A stretch of DNA of 64,000 bases from Ceriagrion tenellum (taxonomy: Eukaryota; Arthropoda; Insecta; Odonata; Coenagrionidae): the NCBI GenBank assembly GCA_963169105.1, contig OY720642.1, forward strand, positions 16,362,965 to 16,426,964, read 5' to 3'. The notes under the pieces are model-generated. The model saw only the letters and a list, made by a program, of their open reading frames with translations. It was not told the origin of the DNA and did not search any database. Numbering within the stretch: the first letter of the stretch is position 1; every line of letters begins with the position of its first letter. A program made the position numbers and the translations under genes. Shown here in pieces: positions 20,640 to 32,012 of the stretch.

Positions 20640-22870
20640 CTCCTAAACCTCTTATTTTGCCTTCTATGTAGCTTCTTCTTGATCTGCCCGCTTATCTTTT
20701 ACCGATTTGTTTCCAATTTATGGTTTTTTTGGGAGTCTACCCTTGTCCATCCGCTGTACAAGGCCATTCCACACTAGCTGCCTTTTCCTAATCTTATCCG
20801 TTAATGTGCTCTTTACTCCCATAATTTCTCGTACCCTATCAATGAATACTCTTTCCATTCTTGAGTTTCTGGCCACGCGTCACCAACTATCCGTTTCTGT
20901 AGCATTTCGCATTTTTATATATATATTCTTACTTTTTCTGTTAGTTGTTTTAATGTAAATATGTTATCTACACAGGATCGTCCTGCTGTGAATCCACTTT
21001 GCTCTTCCCCGAAAGTTATTTCATGCTCTAACCTCTCTTTAATAATTCGTCCATACAGTCTTCCACAAGTGGCCGTCACAATAATGCCCCTATAATTTTT
21101 AAATTCCTTTTTTGAACCTTTTTTATGTATTGATGTCAAGTAAGCCAACTTCCACTCATTTGGTGAGTCCTCTCCATGAATTAAACACCTATTGAAGATT
21201 GTCGTCAATATTTCTAATACTATTTCAGGAGCATTTTTTAACAACTCTACTGGAATACCTACCGGACCTGGAGATTTACCACTTTTCATTTTTTTAAGTG
21301 ATTCTTTAACTTCTTGTATCTTTATTTCTGGTATATCTACGTTTCCTAAAATTGTTTCAGTTTTTATATTTATAAATTCTGTTCTGTCCTCTAAGAACAT
21401 ATTTTGGTAATATTTTACCCATTCATCCATCTTAATCATTCAATGTTAATTTTTGTTTTATTTTCCTTTTTAATTCGCTTACGGTTTTCCAGCCCATCTT
21501 GGTCCTTGTCCCACCTATAAAGCGTTCGATTTCTAGGCATTTGTTTTCCCATGCTTCACTTTTTGCTTTGCTCATTTCCCTTTTTACTTCGTATCTTTTT
21601 ATTGCATATTCCTTACGGTCTTCACGATCATTGGTTAATAACCATTTGTTATATAAATCCTTCTTTTGTTCCACCAGTTTTGCTAGGTCATCTGTCCACC
21701 AATAATCCAGACTTTCTGGCCCTAGCTTCTTTTTCGCCAAGTGATTCAAATGCTGCTTCATGAATGGCTGTCGTCAAGAACCTGTACATCTCCTCGACGT
21801 TTCCTTCTATATTTCCATCTATGTTTTGTCCTATTTTATTTTCCAGTCTTTGCTTGAATAGACCTTTTATAGATTCTTCCTTTAATGATTCGATATTGTA
21901 TTTTCTTTCCTTTTCTTTTATGTCTTCTATTGTTTTCATGATTTACCTATTGGTACTGTTTTCCTGTATTTCACATATATTTTTGCTCTAAGCAAGAAAT
22001 GGTCGCTTCCTAATTCTGCCCCTCTCTGAACTCTTACATCTTCTGTTTTTAAGTTGGTATTTTGTCTTTGTATCAGGTAATATATAATGGATTTCAGTTT
22101 TTTCGTTGGTTGTATCCAGGTGTATTTATGATTGTCCCGGTGTTGGAAAAATCCATTCATTATACGGAGAGAATTTGCCTCACATAACTCTATCAGACGT
22201 TCTCCATAATTATTCACCGTCTCTTTTCCATATCTTCCTATTACCTGATTTCCCTGTTTTTTCCCTATCCTAGCATTCATATCTCCTAGGATTACCACAT
22301 GTTTTCTGTCCGGGATTCCAGCATTATTACTGCCTTAAATCGAGGCGTCCACTCATCCTTCTCGAGAAATTTTCATTCCCTGATATTTATATTCATCACA
22401 TCCTCTTACTGATTCTCCGTTTTCAAGGATGAGATTTTTCTGTCGGCCATCGATACACATACATTCTGTCTTGCCTATTTTCACTTCTAGACCACATTTT
22501 TTTTAATTCCTGGATAAGCATTGGTGTTATAGAGTTTAAGTCATTGTAATCTGGGCGAGAAGTACCTGATCATCTGCAAATAGTGTAGTATGCGTAGTGT
22601 TTTCTGTAAATGATATTCCCATTGATCTGCATTTGATATTCCAGTTTTCTAACGTTGCTTCAAGACATATTTCCAATAGGATAGGTGAAAGGCAGCATCA
22701 CTTTCTTAGTCCTTTGTTGCTGTCAATCCCGGAGTTTATTGGCTTCCAACTTTGATTACTGTGACCGACTGGCTACTTAGAGTTTTGACGGCTCTATTGA
22801 TTTCCCTACTGATGTTCGTCTTTTCTAATGCATGTCATGGTTTCACCGGAGGGATACTGTTATGTTCATC
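20640..22870 (-). mobile_element. Rearranged RTE-like LINE (endonuclease + RT)
   Basis: All parts read on the minus strand but not in the normal order. From right to left, 22870-22320 holds the second half of the RT with FADDQ (near 22575) and an EYKYQGMKIS-like box. 22298-21936 is the endonuclease C-terminus (GDMNARIGKKQGNQVIGRYG, HKYTWIQPTKK, RGAELGSDHFLLRAKI). 21939-21432 is the linker (LDYWWTDDLAKLVEQKKDLY). 21439-20930 is the first half of the RT (SGKSPGPVGIPVELLKNAPE, KKGSKKEFKNYRGI, FGEEQSGFTAGRSCVDNIFT). 20880-20650 is the C-terminus (VREIMGVKSTLTDKI, WNGLVQRMDKGRLP). Normal order is endonuclease, RT, C-terminus, so the palm segment with the catalytic Asp pair sits upstream of the endonuclease. 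Frames of 83-174 codons survive, but the element cannot be active. Confidence 0.88.
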
Positions 22871-23890
22871 TTTTAAGTACACGAATAACAGATGAATTTC
22901 TTGGGTCTAGCAACTGATTTTCTATGATATGTGTGGAAGAGAATATATGATCCACTATTGGCCTGCCTGCTTGAAAACCTGATAGTTATTCTGATTCTAT
23001 TTTCCTTTATTTTTGCTCATTTTGATTCTTCAACGGTCTTCCATATGCTACTCATACAATTTGGTGTTTACAGAGAGAAAAAGAATACAAGCATATTTGT
23101 TGCGAAAGAAAACGAAGAGATGTCGTGAAAATGAGGCTGACACAATGCCATGCCATGAAAAAGTCATTTTGAAGGTAATATAAAGGCGATTTAGAAATGG
23201 ATAAAAAGGGAAAAGTAGAGGAAGGGCAGGAGAGCAAATGCAATAAAGAACAAAAGTGGTGAGATGGTGTGAAATGAATGCAATGTCGGAAACTGCTGTA
23301 CGGAGAGCTTGGAAGATGTACACCTGCTTTGGTTATGCAGACGATGAAGGACAGCCCTATATATTAGGGAGTGGGATTGACTATAAGGAATTTAAAACAA
23401 ATGAGCATTATGTCTTTATTGCGGTGAGAATATTGAAAAGTGGGAAGGTTGCCAGTAAAAGGAAATAAGGGAAGCCAGTAAATATCCGTTTATGGATGAT
23501 ACACGTGAAATATAAAGTTTGGGCCATTGTAAGTCAATTATTAACCATATGCGAACTGAAGGGACTTCAGGAAAACAGGAGGAAACTTTTTTTGGCAGTG
23601 GAAGTAAGTATGGAAATGCAGCATGGCCAATGACTCATTGTAAGCACATACCTCACACGAAGGTAATAATGCTGTAAGCCAGAATATCACTATTATTATT
23701 ATTTTTCAGAGAAGCTGTGCACGCAGTACATTGTCCATTTAATCAATAGCAACTGAACTGCAAGCGAATTTATTGCAGCATGATGGAAACGTCGGAATAT
23801 GCCTCTCCCTGAGTCCACCAAAAGTAATCACCGCCTTAGAAGTGGAGGGTGGACTTGCGAGCTACAGCAATCCTCAAGACAACCATTAGG
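22871..23890. other. No recognisable feature
   Basis: Short frames only. A 70-codon plus-strand frame at 23256-23468 contains GYADDEG but lacks every other RT landmark. No element ends are seen. Confidence 0.35.
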
Positions 23891-23897
23891 TAGAAAT

Positions 23898-24090
23898 TTA
23901 AGGTGGTAGGAGCGAGTTCTGTTTACGTACAGATTTGCGTGAAATTTTCAATTCGGGTGCATTTTATTAATATCCTAAGATAAAAGTGAAAAAAATTGCA
24001 CATTATCGATTTGGTTCCAGGGCAACTAAATGCTGTTTTGACGCGGAGCATCAAGGCACTTGAGATTTGTTTCAAATTTATCTAACTCAA
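23898..24090 (+). mobile_element. TTAA-ended element family C, copy C1
   Basis: The start TTTAAGGTGGTAGGAGCGAG is followed by ACAGATTTGCGTGAAATTTT, AAAAAAATTGCACATTATCG and TTTGGTTCCAGGGC. The same order is found in C2-C4. The far end is not resolved. Confidence 0.6.
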
Positions 24091-24314
24091 TACGTGCAGA
24101 TTTTCCCGTTAAAGTGGAATAATACGTTCTCTGGTGTTATAAAGATTATAGAACATCGTCATACCATCCCTTTCTCCGCTTGCAAGGGGTAATGCCTCGG
24201 TGTGACTGTCGCGCCCGATACAGGCGTTGTGGGAACTGCATCGGACGCCCAGGGCTGAGTACAGAGTCATCTATTGAGAGAAGGCCGCGAAAAGGCTTCC
24301 TATCCTTCTTCCTC

Positions 24315-24666
24315 TTAAGGTAGTTAGATCGAAATATCATTTTACTTAAAAATCAATGAATTTAGTGTCATTTTAAAGCAAAATATCTCACCCTTCTAAT
24401 AACACCAAAAACAACCCCTTACCATAGATATTACTTTCGGAGATACTTGCCAAAAAAATATCAGCCCTCTTACATGGGAAATGTTACGTGTATGCACTCC
24501 AGAGAGACATTATTTACAAAATGAGGTTTTTCTAGCACTTAGATGTCGTAAAAAAAAACTCACCGCGTGTAGTTTGTTTTCTCAACTATATTTTAAAATT
24601 AATCATATTGTGACCGCAGTAGGTTCTTGAGTATCATAAAAAACCTTCCGTTCCACCCTACCTTAA
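24315..24666 (-). mobile_element. TTAA MITE family B, internally deleted copy B3
   Basis: It starts TTAAGGTAGTTAGATCGAAA and follows family B through CTCCAGAGAGACATTATTT and the GTAGGTTCTTGAGTATCA block, then jumps straight to CTACCTTAA at 24658-24666. About 200 bases present in B2 between that block and the far terminus are missing. The final TTAA is shared with the neighbouring C2 element. Confidence 0.75.
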
Positions 24667-24860
24667 GGTAGTTCGAGCAATTTTCGATTGTGTACAGATT
24701 AGCCTGAGGCTTTATTCACGCGTTCTTAATAAAAATATGAATAGATACACGTGAAAGAAATTGCGTGTCACAAATTTTTCTTCTATGCAATTCAACGCTA
24801 TTTTAACGTGTAGCCTATTGGTACTGGAAAATTTTCCAAATAATTCGATTCTATAATTCC
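24663..24860 (+). mobile_element. TTAA-ended element family C, copy C2
   Basis: It begins TTAAGGTAGTTCGAGCAATT, immediately abutting B3, and carries the family-C interior (ACAGATTAGCCTGAGG, GAAAGAAATTGCGTGTCAC, TTAACGTGTAGCC, AATAATTCGATTCT). No far end was found before 25000. Confidence 0.6.
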
Positions 24861-25699
24861 GATAAGTAGTAAATATTTTATCATACACGTGAAATAATAC
24901 GCGTCATATCGTTACAAGAGTTGGTAACAAATATCAAGGAATCATTCCGAGTAAAGAGCACGTATTTATTCATGATAATTGCTTACATTTTGAACTCCAC
25001 GCCATAAACCAAAGTCATTACAATGCTTTAAGTAAGAGGAATTTTTGAAAATATAATTCATGCATCATTTATACCGTAACATGCAAGCCTACTTCTACTC
25101 CACACTGTATATAGATGAAATGAAGTATATTGTGGTGCAGGAATTTGTTTTACTTGGATTTAGATTTTTTTATAATAACTTTTACAATCCACTGTGGTCA
25201 AAAGTCACATGCACGATATGGATTTCGAATGCTATAGCATCATCATCAGATACTAAATGACCAAGCAACGAAAAGTATATATATGGTTTTGGATATGGGA
25301 GGGGGGGTTAGGATTTCGCGAGGCAGGTTGGAGGCTAGGTAAAAGGGGATGGATTCAAGGCAGAAATTTATAATAATACATCCACTTAAAATGGAATTCC
25401 ACAAAGTTGACACAGATCGCATTTCATTTGTTATACTTACTTAAAGAGTTATTCAACTTATCGCTCAACTTTGACACACTAATAGCGCGCCAGCTGCCTT
25501 AAGGGTTTTCGCTGTCGCTAGCGGGAGGTTAGTCAGAGCAACGTCGTGCACGTGGCAGTGCAGCGTGAATGCGGGATAATTAAAGCGGCCGAAGAGAGGA
25601 GCAAGGGTAAGCGGAGGATACCACGAAGCGGAGACCATTGGCGCGGAGGTTGGCACGAGGAGGGGTCGAGAGACAACGAAAAAGTTCAAAATAAATAGA

Positions 25700-26010
25700 A
25701 AGAATCAAACTCTTGAGGAGAAGGGGAAGCTTTTAGACGGCGCCTGCAAACCACACACCCCCCCCAATCCACTTCCTCACCTTCGCTTCCATCTTCTCCC
25801 CCCCCCCCCACCCCCAGCCCACAGAAAACTTCGCTTCCTCCCCCTCTCCACCCCCCACGGCAATTAACGAAATACCGATAAAACCAAAACTTACCCCAAA
25901 CCCACACAAACACATTCACGCGAGAACCTCTTCTCTCCCCAAAGTTGGTCTCCCTTGTTTTCTTTCCCCCCCCCCCCCCCACTCACTACCAACGCTACCA
26001 CCTGGTGCCT
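25700..26010. repeat. Poly-C / C-rich low-complexity tract
   Basis: Three C homopolymer runs (near 25759, 25800 and 25966) within C/T/A-rich DNA. The minus-strand frame 25686-25982 is Gly-rich and purely compositional. The G-rich complementary strand could form quadruplexes. Confidence 0.6.
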
Positions 26011-26137
26011 CCCCCATCTCATCTCAACTCTCAGGGTTGCCAACTCCCCAGGATTCTACGCGAGACTCTTTTCATTGCACCAGGGTTTCACAAATCCTCC
26101 GCCTTCCCGAATCGAGACGCTTTCCTCACGATCCATC

Positions 26138-26790
26138 CAGGGTGGCTACTGATATCCAATTTTCATATTCCCTGACCTTTTCCTGATTTTCCCTGATGGA
26201 TTTACCAATTTCCCTGACCGATCGCCAAAAGGTCACCTATTATTGGAATATTTTTTTCTGATGAATTCAATTTTCTACGGCAGCTTTAAATTTTCTGATC
26301 ATTGTCTCATATTTTTAGAACTGCAAGCATGTATTTACTATAAGCTAGTGTGCCTCAGCTACTTCTCGACCTGAGTCCCGGAAGTTAAAAAAAAAACGCG
26401 AGGTAAAATTTTCCGAACAACATAGCCTCGCATTCCTTGTGACGAGCGTAATACATGTGAAGATCATGACTTTTAACATTACTAGGAAAATATCGCAATG
26501 AGGATATACAAAAGGGATACATCGTACGTCTGATTCACAATTAAATAATTAAGATTCACCGCAGAATATTCCACGAATCGATGGGGCTTATTCTATGCAC
26601 GTCAGCGCCGGACTTCAGTTTCAGTTGGTGAAATAAATGGCGGGAAAGGCTGGCCGGTAAACGTAATGGTAGAAAAATAATGAGGATTCATATCCCAGTC
26701 TCTCCCTGACTGCTTCGAGAATTCTCTGAATTTTCCAGAAATTCAAAGTTCCCTGACATTTCCAGGTTTTCCCTGACGTTCGCGACCCTG
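26138..26790 (+). mobile_element. Family F DNA transposon, copy F1, 5-bp target duplication
   Basis: A 653-bp element opening CAGGGTGGCTACTGATATCC and closing ACGTTCGCGACCCTG, with CCATC immediately on both sides (26133-26137, 26791-26795). Both ends are studded with TCCCTGA repeats (subterminal repeats). A second copy in reverse orientation at 58412-59057 aligns end to end. CAGGG-type ends resemble hAT-group elements. Most hATs make 8-bp duplications, but a 5-bp subgroup (hAT5) is known, so that is the best guess. No transposase frame is present. Confidence 0.8.
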
Positions 26791-28635
26791 CCATCAGGCT
26801 ATTTCAGAGTGATTTTTCTCCACCCGCAAGCTTCTCTAGAGACCGTATCCGAATTTCATTTTAAGATTTCTGCAGTAGTAAGGAACATTTAGCAATGCAA
26901 ACATTATAAATATCGCTTTGGGTAAATGGCTTCTACTTTTTCGACTAATTAGGGGAAGAGTTCTGTATTAAAGGGCTAATACTTATTTATCATCAGAGAG
27001 ATTGTTCTCATTTGTGGAGCGATATTCGTCAAATTTAATTAGCTAGGTGATGCCCTGCTTAAAATTCATTTTTGGGTCAAGTAAAAATATCATTAAACAT
27101 GCCTACCATTCGTATCATTTGCTGCTGCGATTTTTGCTTTTTGATCTCCTTTCAATCGTCACTTTAACGTCACATAATGTGCACTGGTGTATATTTACAC
27201 AATATCTCATGATTTATACGATTAATACATGATGATAAATACGGTTATGGTTGGATCATGATAATGCTGGTATGCGTTATGATGACATGCCTGTGTGTTG
27301 CACAACATCGTTCAAACAAAATGAGACATTTGCTTTTCTATCAGTGGGTCCCCGCAGTTTTTTTTACGCCCCCTCCAATTGCCGGTTGCAAGAACCTTTA
27401 ATTATGGAATCAATAGTTATGGATTCCATGAAGTTATGGATCTCATAAAAATATTCGGGTTGAAGGAAGACATCTACAAGTTACTTAACATTTTACCTAT
27501 TGTTAATAGCTTCGAATACTCGATCTAATCTCCTACTGCCGGATAAAATTTATGAAACTTTAGCCTATGAATAATAGCTAATGCACATAATAATTAGCCA
27601 GTAAGAGTAAACAAACAGGTCATGAATCTGAAAATAACTCTTATATCTAGTAATTAAGTCTTCAAGCGGGTCATCGTGCATCCGCCATCTGGGCTACTTA
27701 TGGAACTCATAACAACATGCCATAAGATATGAAACCAATTAATTAATCGAATTTTGCTGCAACATTTATTGAATGGTTGCCATGGCTTATGGGTCCCATA
27801 ACTTTATAGAATACATATGTGTCGTTCCTGCAACTGACCAATAGTGAGGGCGTTTTCCTGAATTAGGTTTTTTTACGAATATTTGCCTCTAATCCTCACG
27901 TTTATCCCATTCATGTAACTATTTGTTTCATGTATATTCACAGATAATTGTGTAATGCATTTCTGAACTTCTATCTTGACAGTTTGTTCTTTAAAATTTT
28001 ATTTACCTCGTTTTATTCTGAGATTGTATACATAACCTTTTTATTATGACATCAAAGAGGGGTTAAGGGGAAGAATCTATATGATATATTGTCACATTCT
28101 TATCCTAATAAAGACTCGTATCATTATTTTAAGCGATTTTATTCACTAGCAATTCGGAATAAAGGTGCGAAGACCCCCAGCGTCCTCGAGGTCCACTGCC
28201 CCACACTGCAAGTGGCAGGCGGGGCCCAAATATCATGGGCCCCTGGCCGTCGATACGCGCATAAATGAAATAATACTAGATATGATTCTTCCATGGTTTA
28301 AATTGTTACAAGCATGGTTATCGCCTTAGAATAAATAGATGTTTTCAAGTGAAGTGTGGTCTAAGAATTTTCTTCGACTTAATGGTTGAACTTAATTAAA
28401 AAGTGGACTCAACGAATTACGATTACCGCTCCATCAGCATAAAACGGCAAAGATATAATAAATAAGCCCAGATCTCCTTTCCTTCCTTTTAAATCCTCCA
28501 ATATCACCATTCCTGTACGACCTCTTGCCTTCACAAACTTAAACCTCGCTGTCTCTCCAATTTCTCCCGTCACAGGGAACTGTGAACAGACGCTCACATA
28601 GAACCTGTTTTTGCTCGTATACACGAGGTCTGAGA
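26791..28635. other. Long AT-rich stretch, nothing recognised
   Basis: No RT or transposase motifs, element termini or exons seen. At 27390-27440 and 27690-27800 short TTATGGA/CATAAG words recur in partly palindromic order. 28185-28250 is a small GC-rich patch containing GGGCCCAAATATCATGGGCC, a local palindrome. Confidence 0.35.
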
Positions 28636-28639
28636 CAAC

Positions 28640-29126
28640 TCCACTCTTCCGGGGGACGATTTAAAATACGATTGAGAGCAGAACAGACAGGTATTCCAGA
28701 CAGACGGAGAATTTATTTTTCTTGAGATCGATAAGAGACCATAAAAGCTGCCAAAAAGAGTTTAAAGTAGATTAGTCGTTAGGTAGTGGTGCTAATAAGT
28801 AGGTTCACTTCATACTTGTTTCTAAATCTGACATCTGGTACAGACATCCTGTTTCACATGATTCCTAAATGAATCTTTCACCTAGTTTACGTAGATGCAA
28901 AATACTTAATAACAAATACTATCTGAAGCATTGGAAGTACGCCAATGGTGCAGGGCATGTTGGTGAAAGTTCACCTTTTGAAAAGTATTTGCAGGTGTTC
29001 ACTAATGCATTAATAATCGTAGATTTGTTAACTTTTACGAGCACTATGGTGAATGTTGGTGATAACTCACTCCCTGCCACGCTCTCTTGAAGTGACTCGC
29101 AGGGTATTATGTAGAAGTAGATGAGT
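28640..29126 (+). mobile_element. LINE family A2 3'-end fragment
   Basis: The start contains the decayed C-terminal RT end (a reading like IREIDCRTDR degraded to GAGAGCAGAACAGACAGG, followed by GATCGATAAGAGACCATAA). A 3' UTR follows and ends CTCCCTGCCACGCTCTCTTG, GCAGGGTATTATG, then a GTAGAAGTAGATG tail. The same 3' UTR recurs at 57175-57612. The tail resembles family A, but the UTR differs. Confidence 0.65.
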
Positions 29127-29839
29127 GACAACGAAATGATTGCTAAATATTTAGGTTTCATCTCGATGCAACTTCTAGTTGTGAACCTGCTCATTTCGAT
29201 AATACCCAAGTGTTTTTTAGCGAAACCTCGAAAGTAAGCGGTCCATTGTGTGCTTGCTGACTCATAGACCGAGCAATCACTTCCGTTAAATATGGAACAG
29301 ACTGACGCCACAGGCACCAAAGCACCAAGGTGGATACGTAAAGCGAGTTCGTTACACGGAACATCATGAGTTGGAGTCCCTTTCATAAAATCTTAAGTTT
29401 CCACTTGCCTGCCCCTGGAAATGCTAACATTAGAATTGTTTCCATTTTGAGGAATGGAGACCAGATGTGTTATCAGTCACAAAAGGCATGCGAAATATTT
29501 TAATCCCATACGCGAATAAGAATACTGAATTGAAATCCATGTGCCACACCCCCCGCGACAGCTCACAGGATAATAAATACATATAGATTGATGACTTCCC
29601 TCTATCCGAGTACGTATTTCCCGCACACTTCACTTTCCGCGGCCATTCCATTTCTTCGAGCCACTCCTTGGCAACACCCCCCACCCACACAGACTACAAA
29701 CCTTGTGGGGTAGTGTTTGAACCGTTCAAGATAATTCCGATCACGTAACTAAGGAGTCACGTGGTGCAAAAACGACCGGTTACAGATTTGAATTTGGTGT
29801 ATTTAAACCACTCTTTAAATCTCACGCAGCCTTACCAAA

Positions 29840-30670
29840 AGACTTTCTCCTGCGGGAATAATGTTAATAAAGAAGAATGCCGGGTTATTACATGGGGAAA
29901 AGAGAAACCAGATGGATGGACACACTCAGAGGTACAATGGGTTTTTGAAGAACATAACTGAAGATAAAATAGAGAGAATGGCCCCAGAGGAAGTCCCACG
30001 AATAAGTGCGTGGACCAAATAAAGAGGATATTATATAGGAAGACAGGGCTGGGCAAAATACAGGCCGAGGAGTATTTGAAAGGCGAAATACTTCTCAAAA
30101 TGTATTTGAAATACAAAACACTTCTCTTTTGAGTATTTGAAATACAAAATACAAAAAAGTATTTTAAATACTTTTTAAATACAAAATACGTACATTTGAA
30201 AGGAAATTAAGAGATCTCTTTAACAAAAAATATTGCTGACCCGTTTTAGCACACTGAACATTGCATGTGAAAAGTAGATTCAAACATAAACTAGATTTCT
30301 TACATTCTTAATATTGTAACTGTTCAAATGTTGCTCTCTCTGAATGAATTATTCCCCTTGAGGAATACCAGTTTTTTCAGAATTTTTTCAGTGTGCCAGA
30401 CAGAGATCCCCTCACAGGGGAATGGATAAAGCCAGCAAGTGAAAATAGTCTCTCCACTGGTGAAGATGGACATAGGCTTGTGTTAAATCTGATAGACATT
30501 TTCTTAATATTAGGATAGTCTTGCAAACTTGACAGAGATTTGTTATAACGCTTCCTGGCATCTCTTCCTTATGGAATAGATGCCAGGAAGTAAAGGTACT
30601 AGCATTAGATAGGGAAGGGAGGATGGCTGTAGTCAACTAATCTTAGGATCGCACAACTAATGATGATGAT
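29840..30670 (+). mobile_element. RTE-like LINE E fragment, split by a hAT remnant
   Basis: The left part (to 30043) reads in a decayed frame as WMDTLRGTMGFLKNITEDKI and ends in GGAAGA. The right part (from about 30578) resumes with AGATGCCAGGAAGTAAAGGT, GGATGGCTGTAGTCAAC and a GATGATGATGAT tail. The order matches copies at 54840 and 60640, where these pieces are contiguous (for example GATAGGAAGAGGTACCAGGA at 60856). It holds only the C-terminal zinc-knuckle-like region and 3' end. Confidence 0.7.
30044..30577 (-). mobile_element. hAT transposon remnant with transposase C-terminus
   Basis: The plus-strand left edge CAGGGCTGGGCAAAATACAG is a classic hAT terminus, followed by repeated ATTTGAAATACAAAATAC text. 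On the minus strand, at about 30530-30380, a frame reads IKKMSIRFNTSLCPSSPVER and LFSLAGFIHSPVRGSL. That is the hAT dimerisation domain near the C-terminus of the transposase (the S-PVERLFS-AG motif). The reading stops soon after, as expected for the end of the gene. The rest of the transposase and the other terminus are missing, so it is a 5'-deleted, immobile copy lying inside LINE E. Confidence 0.8.
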
Positions 30671-31063
30671 CGGGTTATAAGACGCAAAGAGCAATATATT
30701 GGACTCCTAATTTATCCATCTGAGTGGCTTAAATATACCAAAATCCCAAACCGTAAGTTGTTGTGCCCCGTGACCTCTTAGTTACACGATCAGAATTATC
30801 TCGAAAGGTTCAAACATAACTCCGCTTGGATTCTACCCATCCCACCCTCCATTCCACCACCCGCCATTCACCCCTCCTTCTCCTCCTTCAAAACCACACC
30901 AATATCCGCTTATTCATCTTGTAACAATGGTACGTATTTTGCATTTCATCCACCGCAACACAACCCCATAAATAATCGATTTTTCTCTCATCACAACAGA
31001 GATGAAACTTGAAATATATTTTAAATTTAAAACGCTTTTAAAAACATACTTTAAAAACAAACT

Positions 31064-32012
31064 TTAAAGGTAGTTTCACCGAGATATAATTTCTCCTACA
31101 AATCCATAAATTTAGCCTCCTCCTCCTCTTCTGGTAGTCAATCCGTAGATCGGTTGGCAGCAGCTTGACTGGTTGACACTCTCCATTCCTCACATCTCTT
31201 CGCCTTCCTATTCATTTTCTCGTAGCTCTTACATCCGACATCCTTCGTTATCTGGTCTATAAACTGGAGCCGTGGTCTTCCTCTGGGCCTTTTTCCGTTA
31301 ACATGTCCCTCTAGGATTGTCAATAGGATCCTCCCCCATGTGTCATTATATGTCCCATAAGTTGGACTCTTCTGTCAACGATCGATTGCTATAAGCTTCT
31401 TTTCTCCTTTATTTCATTTAGTATTTCTTCGTTTGATATTCTATCTGTCCACTTAATTTTAAGCATACGTCTATAACACTATAGTTCGAATGAGCTTAGT
31501 CTCTTCTTATCTTCATGCCCCAGAGTCCATGTTTCACAGCCATATAATGCCACACTCCATATGTGAGCTTTGAGAATTTAGCCTCATTGTAAAGAAAAAT
31601 ATCTCACCATTCCAAAAGTTTCGAGATATCAGCCATTATCGCACTCCTTTTCGAGATATTTACCAAGTTTAAGAAGCTGTTTTCCATAGGTGCGTACGCT
31701 CTTCAGAGAGGCTTAATTTAAAAAAAGAGGAATATCTAACACCTAGGTATCGGCATAAATTTAATTACGAAATACATAATCAAGTACTCACCACTATAAA
31801 TTGTACACGACCGCATAAAACCTTCTGTTGTGAAGAATTTTTGATCTAATAGCGTGTCAGTAATATAAAATAATATATTTTTTCACTCAATAAATTGTAC
31901 AATATTTACTAAATGCTTCTTAAAGCTGTTGAAATTAAAACATGCAATTTCAATATGGTCTATAAAATGACTGGGTAAAATTTTCCTCAAACAACCTCAG
32001 GGACGCAAAAAC
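31064..32012 (-). mobile_element. Diverged family B MITE (B4), split by a LINE
   Basis: The start TTTAAAGGTAGTTTCACCGA matches the B terminus. After the inserted LINE the B order resumes: AAAATATCTCACCATTCC, TTTTCGAGATATTTACCAAG, CTCTTCAGAGAGGCTTAAT, then the far half to AATTTTCCTCAAACAACCTC near 32010. The eleven bases AATTTAGCCTC occur on both sides of the insertion (31109-31119, 31575-31585), so the MITE was there first. Confidence 0.75.
31120..31574 (-). mobile_element. RTE-like LINE C-terminus inserted in MITE B4
   Basis: The minus-strand reading starts with WSVALYGCETWTLGHEDKKR, shifts frame, and continues in 31323-31138 as GHVNGKRPRGRPRLQFIDQI, DVGCKSYEKMNRKAKRCEEW. These are the standard RTE-type C-terminal motifs. 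The 3' end is a GAGGAGGAGG tail directly against the target duplication. It is 5'-truncated at 31574. An 11-bp duplication flanks it. Confidence 0.87.

Larger units (their letters stand above)
29700..30835. mobile_element. Foldback element G1, carrying nested insertions
   Basis: The left arm (about 29705-29815: TTTGAACCGTTCAAGATAAT, GATCACGTAACTAAGGAGTC, GTATTTAAACCACTC) is matched in inverted form at the right (about 30725-30830: GAGTGGCTTAAATATACC, GACCTCTTAGTTACACGATC, ATTATCTCGAAAGGTTCAAA). Arms are about 100 bases. The interior is occupied by LINE E (29840-30670), itself split by a hAT remnant. A smaller copy, G2, lies at 46100-46385. The superfamily is unknown. Confidence 0.75.

Noticed and set aside
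20640..22870. An intact, potentially active LINE
   Set aside because: The order of domains is wrong, frames are broken, and part of the RT is displaced.
23256..23468. RT palm motif from GYADD
   Set aside because: Only the five-residue string fits; flanking RT motifs are absent in every frame.
28919..29386. 155-codon minus-strand frame
   Set aside because: Half of it is antisense to a LINE A2 3' UTR shared with another locus, and the rest lacks motifs.
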